From CAZLBC01 sp964557575 (GTDB lineage Bacteria; Planctomycetota; Phycisphaerae; SM23-33): a stretch of 32,545 bases of DNA. A program made the translations under genes and the position numbers. The notes under the pieces are model-generated. The model made no database searches. It had not been told where the DNA came from and was given only the letters and a program-made list of their open reading frames with translations. Below are positions 24,810 through 31,938 of the stretch, in pieces. Positions within the stretch are counted from its first letter, which is position 1. Each line of letters opens with the position of its first letter. The stretch lies in the NCBI GenBank assembly GCA_964557575.1, contig CAZLBC010000051.1, forward strand, positions 1-32,545, given 5' to 3'.

Positions 24810-25970
24810 CTATCCGCCTATTGACCTGACGATTGCCGCTTTTTGTTTCTGATCGAGTTCCACGGGGTTTGTCCGGATGCTGCTGCTGGGAGACGAGGCG
24901 ATTTCAGCGGCTTTTTCCCGATCAAGATCGCAATCCGGACAATCAAGATCGAATTGTCTCATCCATGACATGAGTACATCCGCCGCGCGATCAACATCGC
25001 CGCCGGTTCCCAGCATTTCGGCGGTTTTTTCCAATTTGACTATCGCGGGATGTTCCGCTTCCCGTTCCTTGAGCAGCCGGTGGTTTGTGCGGATCACTGC
25101 CGGCAGCAGGAGGGCAACCCCGAGGCCGTGAGACATGCCGGTTTTTCCGCACAGCGGTGACACCAGGCCGTGGGCCGCACCAAGCCGCGCATTGGCCAGG
25201 CATATGCCCCCCAGGGTTGCGGCCAGCGCGATATCTTCGAAATCGTTTGCGGCCGGTTTCCCGGATTGGAGTGTATCGAGAAACGATACGGCCTTCACGA
25301 GGCCCGTTTCCGCCAGGGCGTCGGTCACCGGCGAGGCGTTGCGGGAAACCCAGGATTCGAGCAGGTGCGCCAATGCATCGAAGGCCGATGCGGCCAGGAC
25401 CTTTTGCGGCGCGGTCTCCAACAGGGCGGGGTCGATCACCGCCGTTTCGGGCAGCATGCTCTCGGATCGCATGCTCCGCTTGATGCCCCATCGTTCAATT
25501 TGTATGACGGCGTTTTTCGTGACTTCCGAACCGGTACCCGCGGTCGTGGGCGCCGCCACCAGCGGCACCGCCGGCCGCCCGGGCGCATTACCACCGCCTT
25601 CCGGCAGGCCTTCCAAATAATCGAGAATCGACCCCGGATTGGTGATCAGCGCCGACAGCGCCTTGCCGGTATCGATGACGCTCCCCCCCCCGACGGCGAG
25701 TATGCAATCGGCGGTGTCGATTTCCTTTCGAGCGTTATCGACCAGTTGCGTATCCGGTTCCCGGTCGACGGAGACGCGACTGACCCGGAGGCCGGCACCG
25801 CGGAGTGCGTCGAGGAGCGGTTTGAGCCGACCGTTTTGTTCGAGGGATCGGCCGCCGGTCACGAGCAGAAGCCTTTGCCCGAAACGGTCGCAAATCCCCG
25901 GCAGTTCGCTGAAGCGGCCCCTGCCGAATCTGATTTCGGTCCTGGTCAGGAAATCGAAATGCATGATCAT
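24810..25970 (-). CDS. Iron-containing alcohol dehydrogenase
   Basis: A 386-residue group III (iron-type) alcohol dehydrogenase. The ATG at 25970 overlaps the TGA of the preceding gene (ATGA); the ATG at 25964 (MHFDFLTRTEIRFGRG) is equally usable. The cofactor motif CILAVGGGSVIDTGKALSAL, PTTAGTGSEVTKNAVI and the metal ligands are intact: Asp and His in FDALAHLLES, and both His in AHGLVSPLCGKTGMSHGLG. It would oxidise an alcohol or reduce an aldehyde with NAD(P); specificity is unknown, and such proteins act on 1,2-propanediol, butanol, glycerol or maleylacetate. It is the third gene of a minus-strand run, TPR protein, LsrG-like protein, dehydrogenase, the last two overlapping, which argues for a shared pathway. 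Unlike the homologue at 28774, it is complete. Confidence 0.93.
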   Translation of the reverse strand: MIMHFDFLTRTEIRFGRGRFSELPGICDRFGQRLLLVTGGRSLEQNGRLKPLLDALRGAGLRVSRVSVDREPDTQLVDNARKEIDTADCILAVGGGSVIDTGKALSALITNPGSILDYLEGLPEGGGNAPGRPAVPLVAAPTTAGTGSEVTKNAVIQIERWGIKRSMRSESMLPETAVIDPALLETAPQKVLAASAFDALAHLLESWVSRNASPVTDALAETGLVKAVSFLDTLQSGKPAANDFEDIALAATLGGICLANARLGAAHGLVSPLCGKTGMSHGLGVALLLPAVIRTNHRLLKEREAEHPAIVKLEKTAEMLGTGGDVDRAADVLMSWMRQFDLDCPDCDLDREKAAEIASSPSSSIRTNPVELDQKQKAAIVRSIGG

Positions 25971-26269
25971 TTCCACGGTTCGGGCAGTACCGATTCGGCC
26001 TTGTCGGCCCATCGCGGTTCGGCCATAAACGGAGCCACGGTTTCTTTCCACCGGCGGTAGTGTTCGGTCTCCTTGTGCGCGGCGGCGGCATCAGCGGAAT
26101 CGTAGACTTCGTAGAGATAGAACACGTTCGATTTCTCGGTCGACCGCAGTACATCGAACCGGGCGCACCCGGGTTCAGTCAGCGAGTGTTGATGATTGTG
26201 CTCCGTCGCTTCCAGAAATGGTTCGACATGTTCCGGTTTGACGACGACATGTACGAACGCAGTATTCAT
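25967..26269 (-). CDS. LsrG/antibiotic-biosynthesis-monooxygenase family protein
   Basis: A 100-residue dimeric alpha-beta barrel (ABM) protein. The ATG at 26269 follows AAAGGG; the product starts MNTAFVHVVVKPEHVEPFLE. The signature ARFDVLRSTEKSNVFYLYEV, then AAHKETEHYRRW, closely resembles LsrG and YgiN (FDVLQ...FYIYEAY...FHKTTPHY). LsrG isomerises the phosphorylated autoinducer-2 breakdown product, while other ABM proteins are quinol oxygenases, so the reaction is uncertain. No lsr transport or kinase gene is present. Its stop overlaps the start of the iron alcohol dehydrogenase, so the two are probably made together and may act on successive intermediates of a small carbonyl compound. Confidence 0.85.
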   Translation of the reverse strand: MNTAFVHVVVKPEHVEPFLEATEHNHQHSLTEPGCARFDVLRSTEKSNVFYLYEVYDSADAAAAHKETEHYRRWKETVAPFMAEPRWADKAESVLPEPWK

Positions 26270-26319
26270 TTTAAACCCTTTCTCCGGTGGTGGTTGGCAT
26301 TGCCTGTTGCCCACGCGTA

Positions 26320-27594
26320 TTATCCGGCATTGCCTCTTCCGCTGCCCGGCGCGATCGTGGCTTCATAGCGTTCCAGTTTTTCGTGTATGTCCTTGTTGGC
26401 CGGCTGGAGCGATTGTGCCTTTTTCCAGGATGTGATCGCCAGGCCCAGGAGTTCTTTTTCCTCGGTTTTGCGAAACACCGCAAGGAACTTGTCTCCGAGG
26501 AGTTCGTATCCCTCCGCGTCGAGTCCCTCCGAAGCAAGGGCCCGCTTGAGCGCCACCGCCGCCCGGCCGCATGATCCGATTCTCACCGCCGCCGCCGCGA
26601 AGTTGAGCCACGGCGGGGCATGATCGGGCCGCAGCTTCGCGGCGGTCGAAAAGTGTGCCATCGCCTTGCGGTACTCGTTTGTTTTCATCTTGATTTCCCC
26701 GATCGAAAAATGAGCCGCGTACAGATCGGGATGGCCTGCGAGTAACGATGTCCACTGGTCGAGTGCATCCTGGAGTTTGCCTCCCAACTGGTACATGCCC
26801 GCGAGGTTGCGCCGCGCTTCAAGAAAGTCGGGGTGGTCGTTTACCAGGTCCCGGTACGTTGATTCGGCCTTGCGGAAATTGCCGGTACGTGCGTAGGCAA
26901 GGGCGAGGTTATGGCGTGTGTATTTATCGCTCTCGCAATCGATCATGTTCAGGTACACCGGGATGGTTTCCCGGTATTGTCCCGTTGCTCTCAATACCGC
27001 GGCGTACTCAGTGAGAATCTCTTTCCGCTTCGGGTAATCATCGGTTAATCCTCTGTACAGCGCCACGGCTGCCGGCAGGTCGCCGTTACGGGCCGTCGCT
27101 CGCGCCGCCGATAATCGTTCGCTGAGATCCGCTGCGGGATCCGCCGTCGGCGGTCTTGTTTTCCGGCCCGCGCCGGCGATTTCACTGAAGAAAGACATTG
27201 TATCCCTGCCGTCACGGCCGGCGGCGGGGGCGGATGCCGGCTGAAGAGCAATGATCCCCGGCACCGTATGTTCGGCACCCTTCGGAAATGATTCAGCCGG
27301 TGCCGTTTCCGGGGGTGGGTCGCCGTCCTCGGGCGTCGTGTCGATCTCGACCAATGGGTGAAATTCCTCTTCCGGTGGCGGCGGTTGGGATTCTTCGATC
27401 GCGGTTTCTTCCGGAAGCGAATCCACTCGCATCGGCCGTTCACTGCTGAGCCGCGGTTTCTGCGAGTTCTCCTTCGAAAGAGAGGCGGTCTCAACGCCGG
27501 GGTCTGAAAACACCGTGAGGCGAAGCACCAGCAGTATCATCCCCGCGGCTGCAGCTCCGACGAACGCGGCTGTTATTTTGCGGAATATCGCCAT
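26320..27594 (-). CDS. Membrane-anchored tetratricopeptide-repeat protein
   Basis: A 424-residue protein. Residues about 5-28 (RKITAAFVGAAAAGMILLVL) form an N-terminal membrane anchor. About 35-150 is Pro/Glu-rich and disordered (EESQPPPPEEEFHPLVEIDT). From about 165 onwards at least six TPR units occur, for example GDLPAAVALYRGLTDDYPKR, GQYRETIPVYLNMIDCESDK, GNFRKAESTYRDLVNDHPDF, GKLQDALDQWTSLLAGHPDL, NEYRKAMAHFSTAAKLRPDH and a last, looser unit. TPR stacks bind partner proteins; the partner is unknown. It is 50 bases ahead of the LsrG-like gene and divergent (116 bases) from the TIM-barrel gene. The ribosome site is weak. A role in envelope complex assembly is a guess. Confidence 0.75.
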   Translation of the reverse strand: MAIFRKITAAFVGAAAAGMILLVLRLTVFSDPGVETASLSKENSQKPRLSSERPMRVDSLPEETAIEESQPPPPEEEFHPLVEIDTTPEDGDPPPETAPAESFPKGAEHTVPGIIALQPASAPAAGRDGRDTMSFFSEIAGAGRKTRPPTADPAADLSERLSAARATARNGDLPAAVALYRGLTDDYPKRKEILTEYAAVLRATGQYRETIPVYLNMIDCESDKYTRHNLALAYARTGNFRKAESTYRDLVNDHPDFLEARRNLAGMYQLGGKLQDALDQWTSLLAGHPDLYAAHFSIGEIKMKTNEYRKAMAHFSTAAKLRPDHAPPWLNFAAAAVRIGSCGRAAVALKRALASEGLDAEGYELLGDKFLAVFRKTEEKELLGLAITSWKKAQSLQPANKDIHEKLERYEATIAPGSGRGNAG

Positions 27595-27631
27595 GGGCCT
27601 ATTGTAGTCCCCGGCCCCCGATTGTGTCTAT

Positions 27632-27642
27632 CGGTTTAACCG
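27632..27642. promoter_or_regulatory. Operator-like palindrome in the divergent TPR / isomerase region
   Basis: CGGTT-T-AACCG is an odd-centred palindrome sitting between TTGTGT (27622-27627) and TATACA (27643-27648). Spacing of these boxes is 15 bases, shorter than ideal, so promoter and operator are both tentative. A small hairpin CGGGT/ACCCG follows at 27675-27689, just before the ribosome site of the isomerase gene. Confidence 0.3.
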
Positions 27643-27710
27643 TATACAAAGAAGGATGAAGCAACTAAAATATCCGGGTCATCAACCCGCTGCTTATGAA
27701 AGGAGAAATA

Positions 27711-28601
27711 ATGTACCTGACCGGATTTGCCGACGAGGCCGGCGACGACATGGCAACGCAGATACGCGCGACGAAAGAACTCGGGTGGAAGCATATCGAG
27801 TCGCGGAACGTGAACGGAAAAAACATACATGATATTTCGGATGCAGAGTTCGATGAGGTGTGTGCGGCACTTTCGGCCTCCGGCGTTCGCATCAATTGTT
27901 TCGGATCGGCCGTCGCCAACTGGGGCAAGGAGATTACCGACTCGATTGACTCCTCGCTGGAAGAAACCAGGCGGGCGATCCCGCGAATGCAGCGGCTCGG
28001 CACGGATATGATCAGGATCATGAGTTTCGGCGTACTCAAGGAGAAGGCGCCGGCCGACCAGATGGCCGAAGAGCGATTCGAGCGGCTGCGGACGCTGGTG
28101 GGTATGTTTCTCGACGCCGGCATCCGGCCTCTTCACGAGAACTGTATGAACTACGGGGGGCTGGGGGCGAGCTACACAATGGAACTCCTCGAAAAGGTGC
28201 CCGGCTTGAAACTGGTTTTCGACACGGGCAACCCCGTGTTCACGGCGGACCGGGACAAGCCCGAGCCCCATCCCCGCCAGTCGACCTGGGAATTCTACAA
28301 CACCGTCAAGGATCATATCGCGTACCTGCATGTCAAGGACTGTCGTTTTATTCGGGATACCGACGGAATATTCCCGGAGGCTGAATTTACTTTTCCCGGG
28401 GAGGGGGACGGAGACGTCAGGCGGGTCGTCAAGGATCTCCTGGATTCGGGATACGACGGCGGCATCTCGATGGAACCGCACCTCTCCGTCGCCCATGGTG
28501 TAGACGCCGGTGATGAAGCGGAAATCAAGTACCGCAATTACATCGAGTACGGCCGGCGATTCATGCAGCTCCTGGAAGAGGTGGGACACCCGGTTACGTG
28601 A
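27711..28601 (+). CDS. Sugar phosphate isomerase/epimerase (xylose isomerase-like TIM barrel)
   Basis: A 296-residue TIM-barrel protein of the AP-endonuclease-2/xylose-isomerase-like family. The ATG at 27711 lies seven bases after AAGGAG; an in-frame ATG at 27696 overlaps that site. The metal-binding acids occur at strand ends as expected: Glu in RPLHENCMNYGG, Asp in LVFDTGNPVF, His/Asp in AYLHVKDCRF and Glu in GISMEPHLS. These enzymes epimerise or isomerise ketoses, keto-inositols or 2-keto acids; the substrate is unknown. It starts a plus-strand group with an (inactive) iron alcohol dehydrogenase and a zinc alcohol dehydrogenase, so redox conversion of a sugar or cyclitol is likely. A possible operator lies upstream. 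Confidence 0.88.
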   Translation: MYLTGFADEAGDDMATQIRATKELGWKHIESRNVNGKNIHDISDAEFDEVCAALSASGVRINCFGSAVANWGKEITDSIDSSLEETRRAIPRMQRLGTDMIRIMSFGVLKEKAPADQMAEERFERLRTLVGMFLDAGIRPLHENCMNYGGLGASYTMELLEKVPGLKLVFDTGNPVFTADRDKPEPHPRQSTWEFYNTVKDHIAYLHVKDCRFIRDTDGIFPEAEFTFPGEGDGDVRRVVKDLLDSGYDGGISMEPHLSVAHGVDAGDEAEIKYRNYIEYGRRFMQLLEEVGHPVT

Positions 28602-28687
28602 TAATCCGTTGTCGATCGGAATATTCGAAGATCAAATAAGACATTGGTGAAGATAAAAAGGGAAATCTCTTTGCGCTTCGCCGTTTC

Positions 28688-28693
28688 TATAAT
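28688..28693 (+). promoter_or_regulatory. Consensus -10 box before the broken iron dehydrogenase
   Basis: TATAAT matches the consensus exactly and lies in an AT-rich dip about 80 bases before the ATG. No -35 box with 16-18 base spacing is present (28665-28670 is ATCTCT), so it may need an activator. Between it and the gene is a GC-rich hairpin-prone stretch (28700-28735). The 172-base gap 28602-28773 holds nothing else. Confidence 0.35.
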
Positions 28694-28773
28694 TAATGGC
28701 GCGGGGCTTGCGGCCCGCTGCGCGCGCAGGTAGCCCAGGCGTCGAATATTGTTGAAGCGGCAAGGAGTGTTGC

Positions 28774-29840
28774 ATGAAATCATTCGATTTTTACCACCCG
28801 ACCGAAATCCGGTTCGGCAGGGGTCGGCTCGGCGAGACGGGCGCGGTGGCGGCGGCCCGGGGAGACCGGTGCCTGTTGGTAACCGAGCCGCCGTGTGCCG
28901 CTCTTAAACCGGTTTTCGAGAAGACCAGGAAGTCATTGAAGGCGGCCGGTGTAGCGGTCAAGCATTTCACGGGTGTCCAACCGCCTGGGATTACCTGTTC
29001 TTCAAAAAACAGCCGGGTAATAAGACCCTCCCGATCGTCGCTGTTTCCACCACCAGCGGAACCGGCGCGCAGGTGACGAAGGTGTCCGTCATCACGAAAG
29101 AAGACGAGCAGTGCAAGTCGGCCCTCTGTCACCCGTATATATTCCCCGCCGTCTGCATCGTGGACCCGGAATTGATGACGACGCTGCCGAAAAGGACCAC
29201 CGCGTCGACCGGCTGGGATGTCTTCACCCACGCGTTCGAAAGTTACATCAATACCAGCAATACGCCCCCCGTGGATCGACTGGCCCTGGAGGCGATTGCT
29301 TTCGTGGTGAAAAATCTTCCCCGGGCCATCAAAGACGGAAAGGACATCCGGGCGCGGAGCGCGATGGCCTGGGCCGACACGCTGGCGGGGATCTGCATCG
29401 CGAACGTCGGAACAACCTTGCCGCATGCTATGGGCCAGCCGATTTCGGGACATTTTCCCCATGTGACTCACGGCCAGAGTCTGGCGGTGGTGTGCCCGGC
29501 CTTTACCCGTTTCACCTGGAAAGGAGCGAAGTCCCGCTTTGCCGACGTAGCTCGTATCTTTAATCCCCGCCTCAAGGGTATCCCGGTTTCTGAGGCGGCC
29601 GAACGGTGCTGTGTCGAGATAGACCGATTCCTGAAAAAGATCGGCATGTCTTACACGCTCGAGCAACTCCGGGTCGGAATTACCGAACTGCCGTCGATCC
29701 TCGACCATTGCATGGCGTTTCCCGACACCGCCGGCAACCCGGTGGTGCCGGACCGGGAGCAGATTATGGAACTGTACCAACAGTGCCGGCGGGCGCAGCG
29801 GAAGTCCGGGGCGCGGTCTCGCAAGGGAAAGCGACCTTGA
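28774..29840 (+). pseudogene. Iron-containing alcohol dehydrogenase broken by an internal deletion and frameshift
   Basis: Two frames together make a group III alcohol dehydrogenase. The first (28774 to about 28982, after AAGGAG) encodes MKSFDFYHPTEIRFGRGRLG to HFTGVQP. From about 28983 a different frame reads AWDYLFFKKQPGNKTLPIVA, then STTSGTGAQVTKVSVITKE, and continues to a TGA at 29840. The roughly 50 residues that should join them, containing the cofactor motif GGGSxxDxAK, are missing and the frame changes. The metal ligands remain (WDVFTHAFES; LPHAMGQPISGHFPHVTHG). The 3' part can be opened by a start at 29073 but would lack cofactor binding. Apart from the junction both parts are clean, so the loss is recent, or is an assembly error. 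Confidence 0.85.
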
Positions 29841-29869
29841 ATACCGGTACATCGACAGGAGATGCCGCG

Positions 29870-30961
29870 ATGAGATATTACGATAACGGCGCCGGTACCA
29901 TGAAAGGCGCAATCCTGCCGGGTAACAGCACGGTGGAAATCAGGGACTTCCCCATACCCGCTCCGGGACCGGGCCAGGTGTTGATCGGCATCAGGGCCTC
30001 GAGTATCTGCGGCAGCGATATCCGGTGTATATATCGTGAACACCTCGGTACGGGACCGGAGGGGTATCAGCCGGGAACCATAGCCGGACATGAACCGGCC
30101 GGGGAGGTCGTGGCGGTCGGCCAAAACTGCAAGGATCTGAAAGTCGGCGACAGGGTTGTTATATATCATATTACCGGCTGTGGCTGTTGTCGTGACTGCA
30201 AAGAGGGCTACATGATATCGTGTACGTCCGACAAACGCGCCGCCCACGGCTGGCAGCGTGACGGCGGACACGCCCCCTTCATGGTGACCGAGGAAAATGC
30301 CTGTATAAAGCTCCCTGAAAATTTAAGTTACGTCGACGGGGCCTTTTGCGCGTGCGGTTTCGGTACTACCTGGGAGGCCCTGACGCGTATCGGGATCGAC
30401 GGTGGCTGCAACCTCCTGGTAACGGGTCTCGGGCCGGTCGGCCTGGCTGCCTGCATGCTCGGCAGGGCCTTGGGCGCCGCGAGGATATTCGGTACCGACA
30501 GAGCGGTTTCCAGGATCGAGCGGGCCCGCGAAAAAGGACTGGTCGATTTTGCCTGGAACGCCGCGTCGATGAGCGAAAAGGAAATACTGGCGGCCGTTGC
30601 GGAGAATACGGGGGGGTGCCTTTGCGAACGAAGCATAGATTGTTCGGCCGCGCCGAGCGCGCGGGCCCTGGCGCTGAAGGCAACGCGACGCTGGGGAAAG
30701 TGTGCGTATGTCGGTGAAGGAAACAATGTTGATTTCATGGTATCGGAGTGCCTGATACACAAGCAGGTCACGCTCTACGGTTCCTGGGTGACTTCGACGA
30801 AGCACCTGGAAGATCTCGTGGAATTCCTCGACCGCAAGGGGCTTAACCCGCAAGACACGTCCGATCCTGAATATTTCATGCCCCTCGAAGAGATTGCAAA
30901 AGGGTACGAGATGGCCGAGAAGGGCGAATGCGGAAAGGTCTGTATCGTATTCGACGATTGA
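29870..30961 (+). CDS. Zinc-dependent alcohol/polyol dehydrogenase (MDR family)
   Basis: A 363-residue medium-chain dehydrogenase. The ATG at 29870 follows AGGAG by eight bases; the frame is open to 29606 but that part overlaps the broken iron dehydrogenase and has no family sequence. Catalytic zinc: Cys in SSICGSDIR and His-Glu in AGHEPAGEVV. Structural zinc: four cysteines in TGCGCCRDCKEGYMISC. Rossmann: LLVTGLGPVGLAACMLG. It resembles sorbitol, threonine and inositol dehydrogenases of the MDR superfamily; the substrate is unknown. It lies 29 bases after the broken gene and is likely co-transcribed with the isomerase upstream. With the iron enzyme dead, it would be the only working dehydrogenase of that group. 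Confidence 0.92.
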   Translation: MRYYDNGAGTMKGAILPGNSTVEIRDFPIPAPGPGQVLIGIRASSICGSDIRCIYREHLGTGPEGYQPGTIAGHEPAGEVVAVGQNCKDLKVGDRVVIYHITGCGCCRDCKEGYMISCTSDKRAAHGWQRDGGHAPFMVTEENACIKLPENLSYVDGAFCACGFGTTWEALTRIGIDGGCNLLVTGLGPVGLAACMLGRALGAARIFGTDRAVSRIERAREKGLVDFAWNAASMSEKEILAAVAENTGGCLCERSIDCSAAPSARALALKATRRWGKCAYVGEGNNVDFMVSECLIHKQVTLYGSWVTSTKHLEDLVEFLDRKGLNPQDTSDPEYFMPLEEIAKGYEMAEKGECGKVCIVFDD

Positions 30962-30971
30962 CTGCCCGGGA

Positions 30972-31748
30972 TCACCCTATCTCGACAGAAACGAATGTGT
31001 GATCGGAGGGTTTCGGTAGTGTGCGTGCGGTTTTATCCACGCTGCATGAAACCGATTTATCGGCGACGGCTCTTGTGGCCAGCACGTGATCGATACGCCA
31101 GCCCATGTTCCGGCCGACCGAGTCTCTGACGCGGTAATCCCAGAAGGTGAATATCCCTTCATCCGGCAGGTGTTTTCGGAAGATATCAACCAGTCCCCAG
31201 GAAATAAACCCGTCGTACATGTTCGTCATATCATCGCAGTGGCACACGTGGGGCCAGATCCTCTTGTGATCGTGGACGTCCCGGGGCAGGGGGGCGATGT
31301 TAAGGTCTCCTACCCAAACCAGGCGGTCGGATTTTGGGTCGAAACGGTTTAGGAGATAGTGCTTGAGCCGCGCGAGCCATTCGCGCTTGAATGCATATTT
31401 ATCGCTGTCGAATGCTGTTCCCTGGGGTACGTAGGTGTTCAGAATGAACAGGTCTCCCCGCCGCGCCAGCGCCAATCTCGTTTCACTTTCACCGTCGTCC
31501 CCGTCATCGAGGCCGAACGAAATCTCTTCAAGCGGGGCGGCGGTTACCATGGCGACGCCGTTATACCTCTTCTCTCCCCTGAAGCGGACGTGCCAGCCGG
31601 TGCGTTCGAAGTCCTGTACCGGGAACGTGCCGTCTTCGACTTTTGTCTCCTGCAGTGCCAGTATATCCGGCCGGTTTGACTCAAGCCAGGGGATGACGAT
31701 ATCGAGCCTCGATCGGATTGAGTTGCAGTTAAATGTCGCTATATTCAT
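30972..31748 (-). CDS. xth: Exodeoxyribonuclease III
   Basis: A 258-residue ExoIII-family AP endonuclease and 3'-5' exonuclease, acting in base-excision repair. Complete and of normal length. MNIATFNCNSIRSRL opens the fold; DILALQETKVED has the metal Glu; RYNGVAMVT, LNTYVPQG, LVWVGDLNIAPLPRDVHD (Asp/Asn pair), WRIDHVLAT (Asp) and LPKPSDHTFVSVEIG (catalytic His) follow in the usual order. It converges on the zinc dehydrogenase (10 bases between stops) and diverges from the RG-rich gene. AAAAGGG precedes the ATG at a longish distance. Confidence 0.96.
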   Translation of the reverse strand: MNIATFNCNSIRSRLDIVIPWLESNRPDILALQETKVEDGTFPVQDFERTGWHVRFRGEKRYNGVAMVTAAPLEEISFGLDDGDDGESETRLALARRGDLFILNTYVPQGTAFDSDKYAFKREWLARLKHYLLNRFDPKSDRLVWVGDLNIAPLPRDVHDHKRIWPHVCHCDDMTNMYDGFISWGLVDIFRKHLPDEGIFTFWDYRVRDSVGRNMGWRIDHVLATRAVADKSVSCSVDKTARTLPKPSDHTFVSVEIG

Positions 31749-31851
31749 GTTTTATAGGCCCTTTTCGTTATTTTGTTGACCGGGCGGGACCTGCCGCCTG
31801 TACCATTAAGGATAACAAATATGCGCTTTTATTGAAAAAAAATGTGACCAT

Positions 31852-31913
31852 CACCCCGGCGGAGACACTTACCCGTCGAGTAACCGGGGTGGCGTAAGCC
31901 CCGGTGTCGACGG
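31852..31913 (+). promoter_or_regulatory. Structured 5' leader with mutually exclusive hairpins (candidate cis-regulatory RNA)
   Basis: Between xth and the RG-rich gene, CACCCCGG (31852-31859) pairs perfectly with CCGGGGTG (31884-31891), enclosing TTAC/GTAA (31869-31872 with 31880-31883). The same CCGGGG can instead pair downstream: ACCGGGG (31883-31889) with CCCCGGT (31899-31905), loop TGGCGTAAG. The seven-base loop CCGTCGA (31873-31879) is also an exact complement of TCGACGG (31907-31913). Switching or pseudoknotting is therefore possible. The ATG is 25 bases further on. I do not recognise a known riboswitch class. The remaining part of 31749-31851 shows only weak promoter-like boxes (TTGACC near 31775). 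Confidence 0.45.
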
Positions 31914-31938
31914 AGAAACGGAAAACAGGAAGGAAACC

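Noticed and set aside
29606..29869. Longer start for the second zinc dehydrogenase
   Set aside because: It overlaps the dehydrogenase-like end of the broken gene in a different frame; the ATG at 29870 has AGGAG at ideal distance.
28791..29912. 373-codon minus-strand frame over the broken iron dehydrogenase
   Set aside because: The plus strand is clearly dehydrogenase in two frames; the antisense product has no domain and simply reflects GC-rich codon use.
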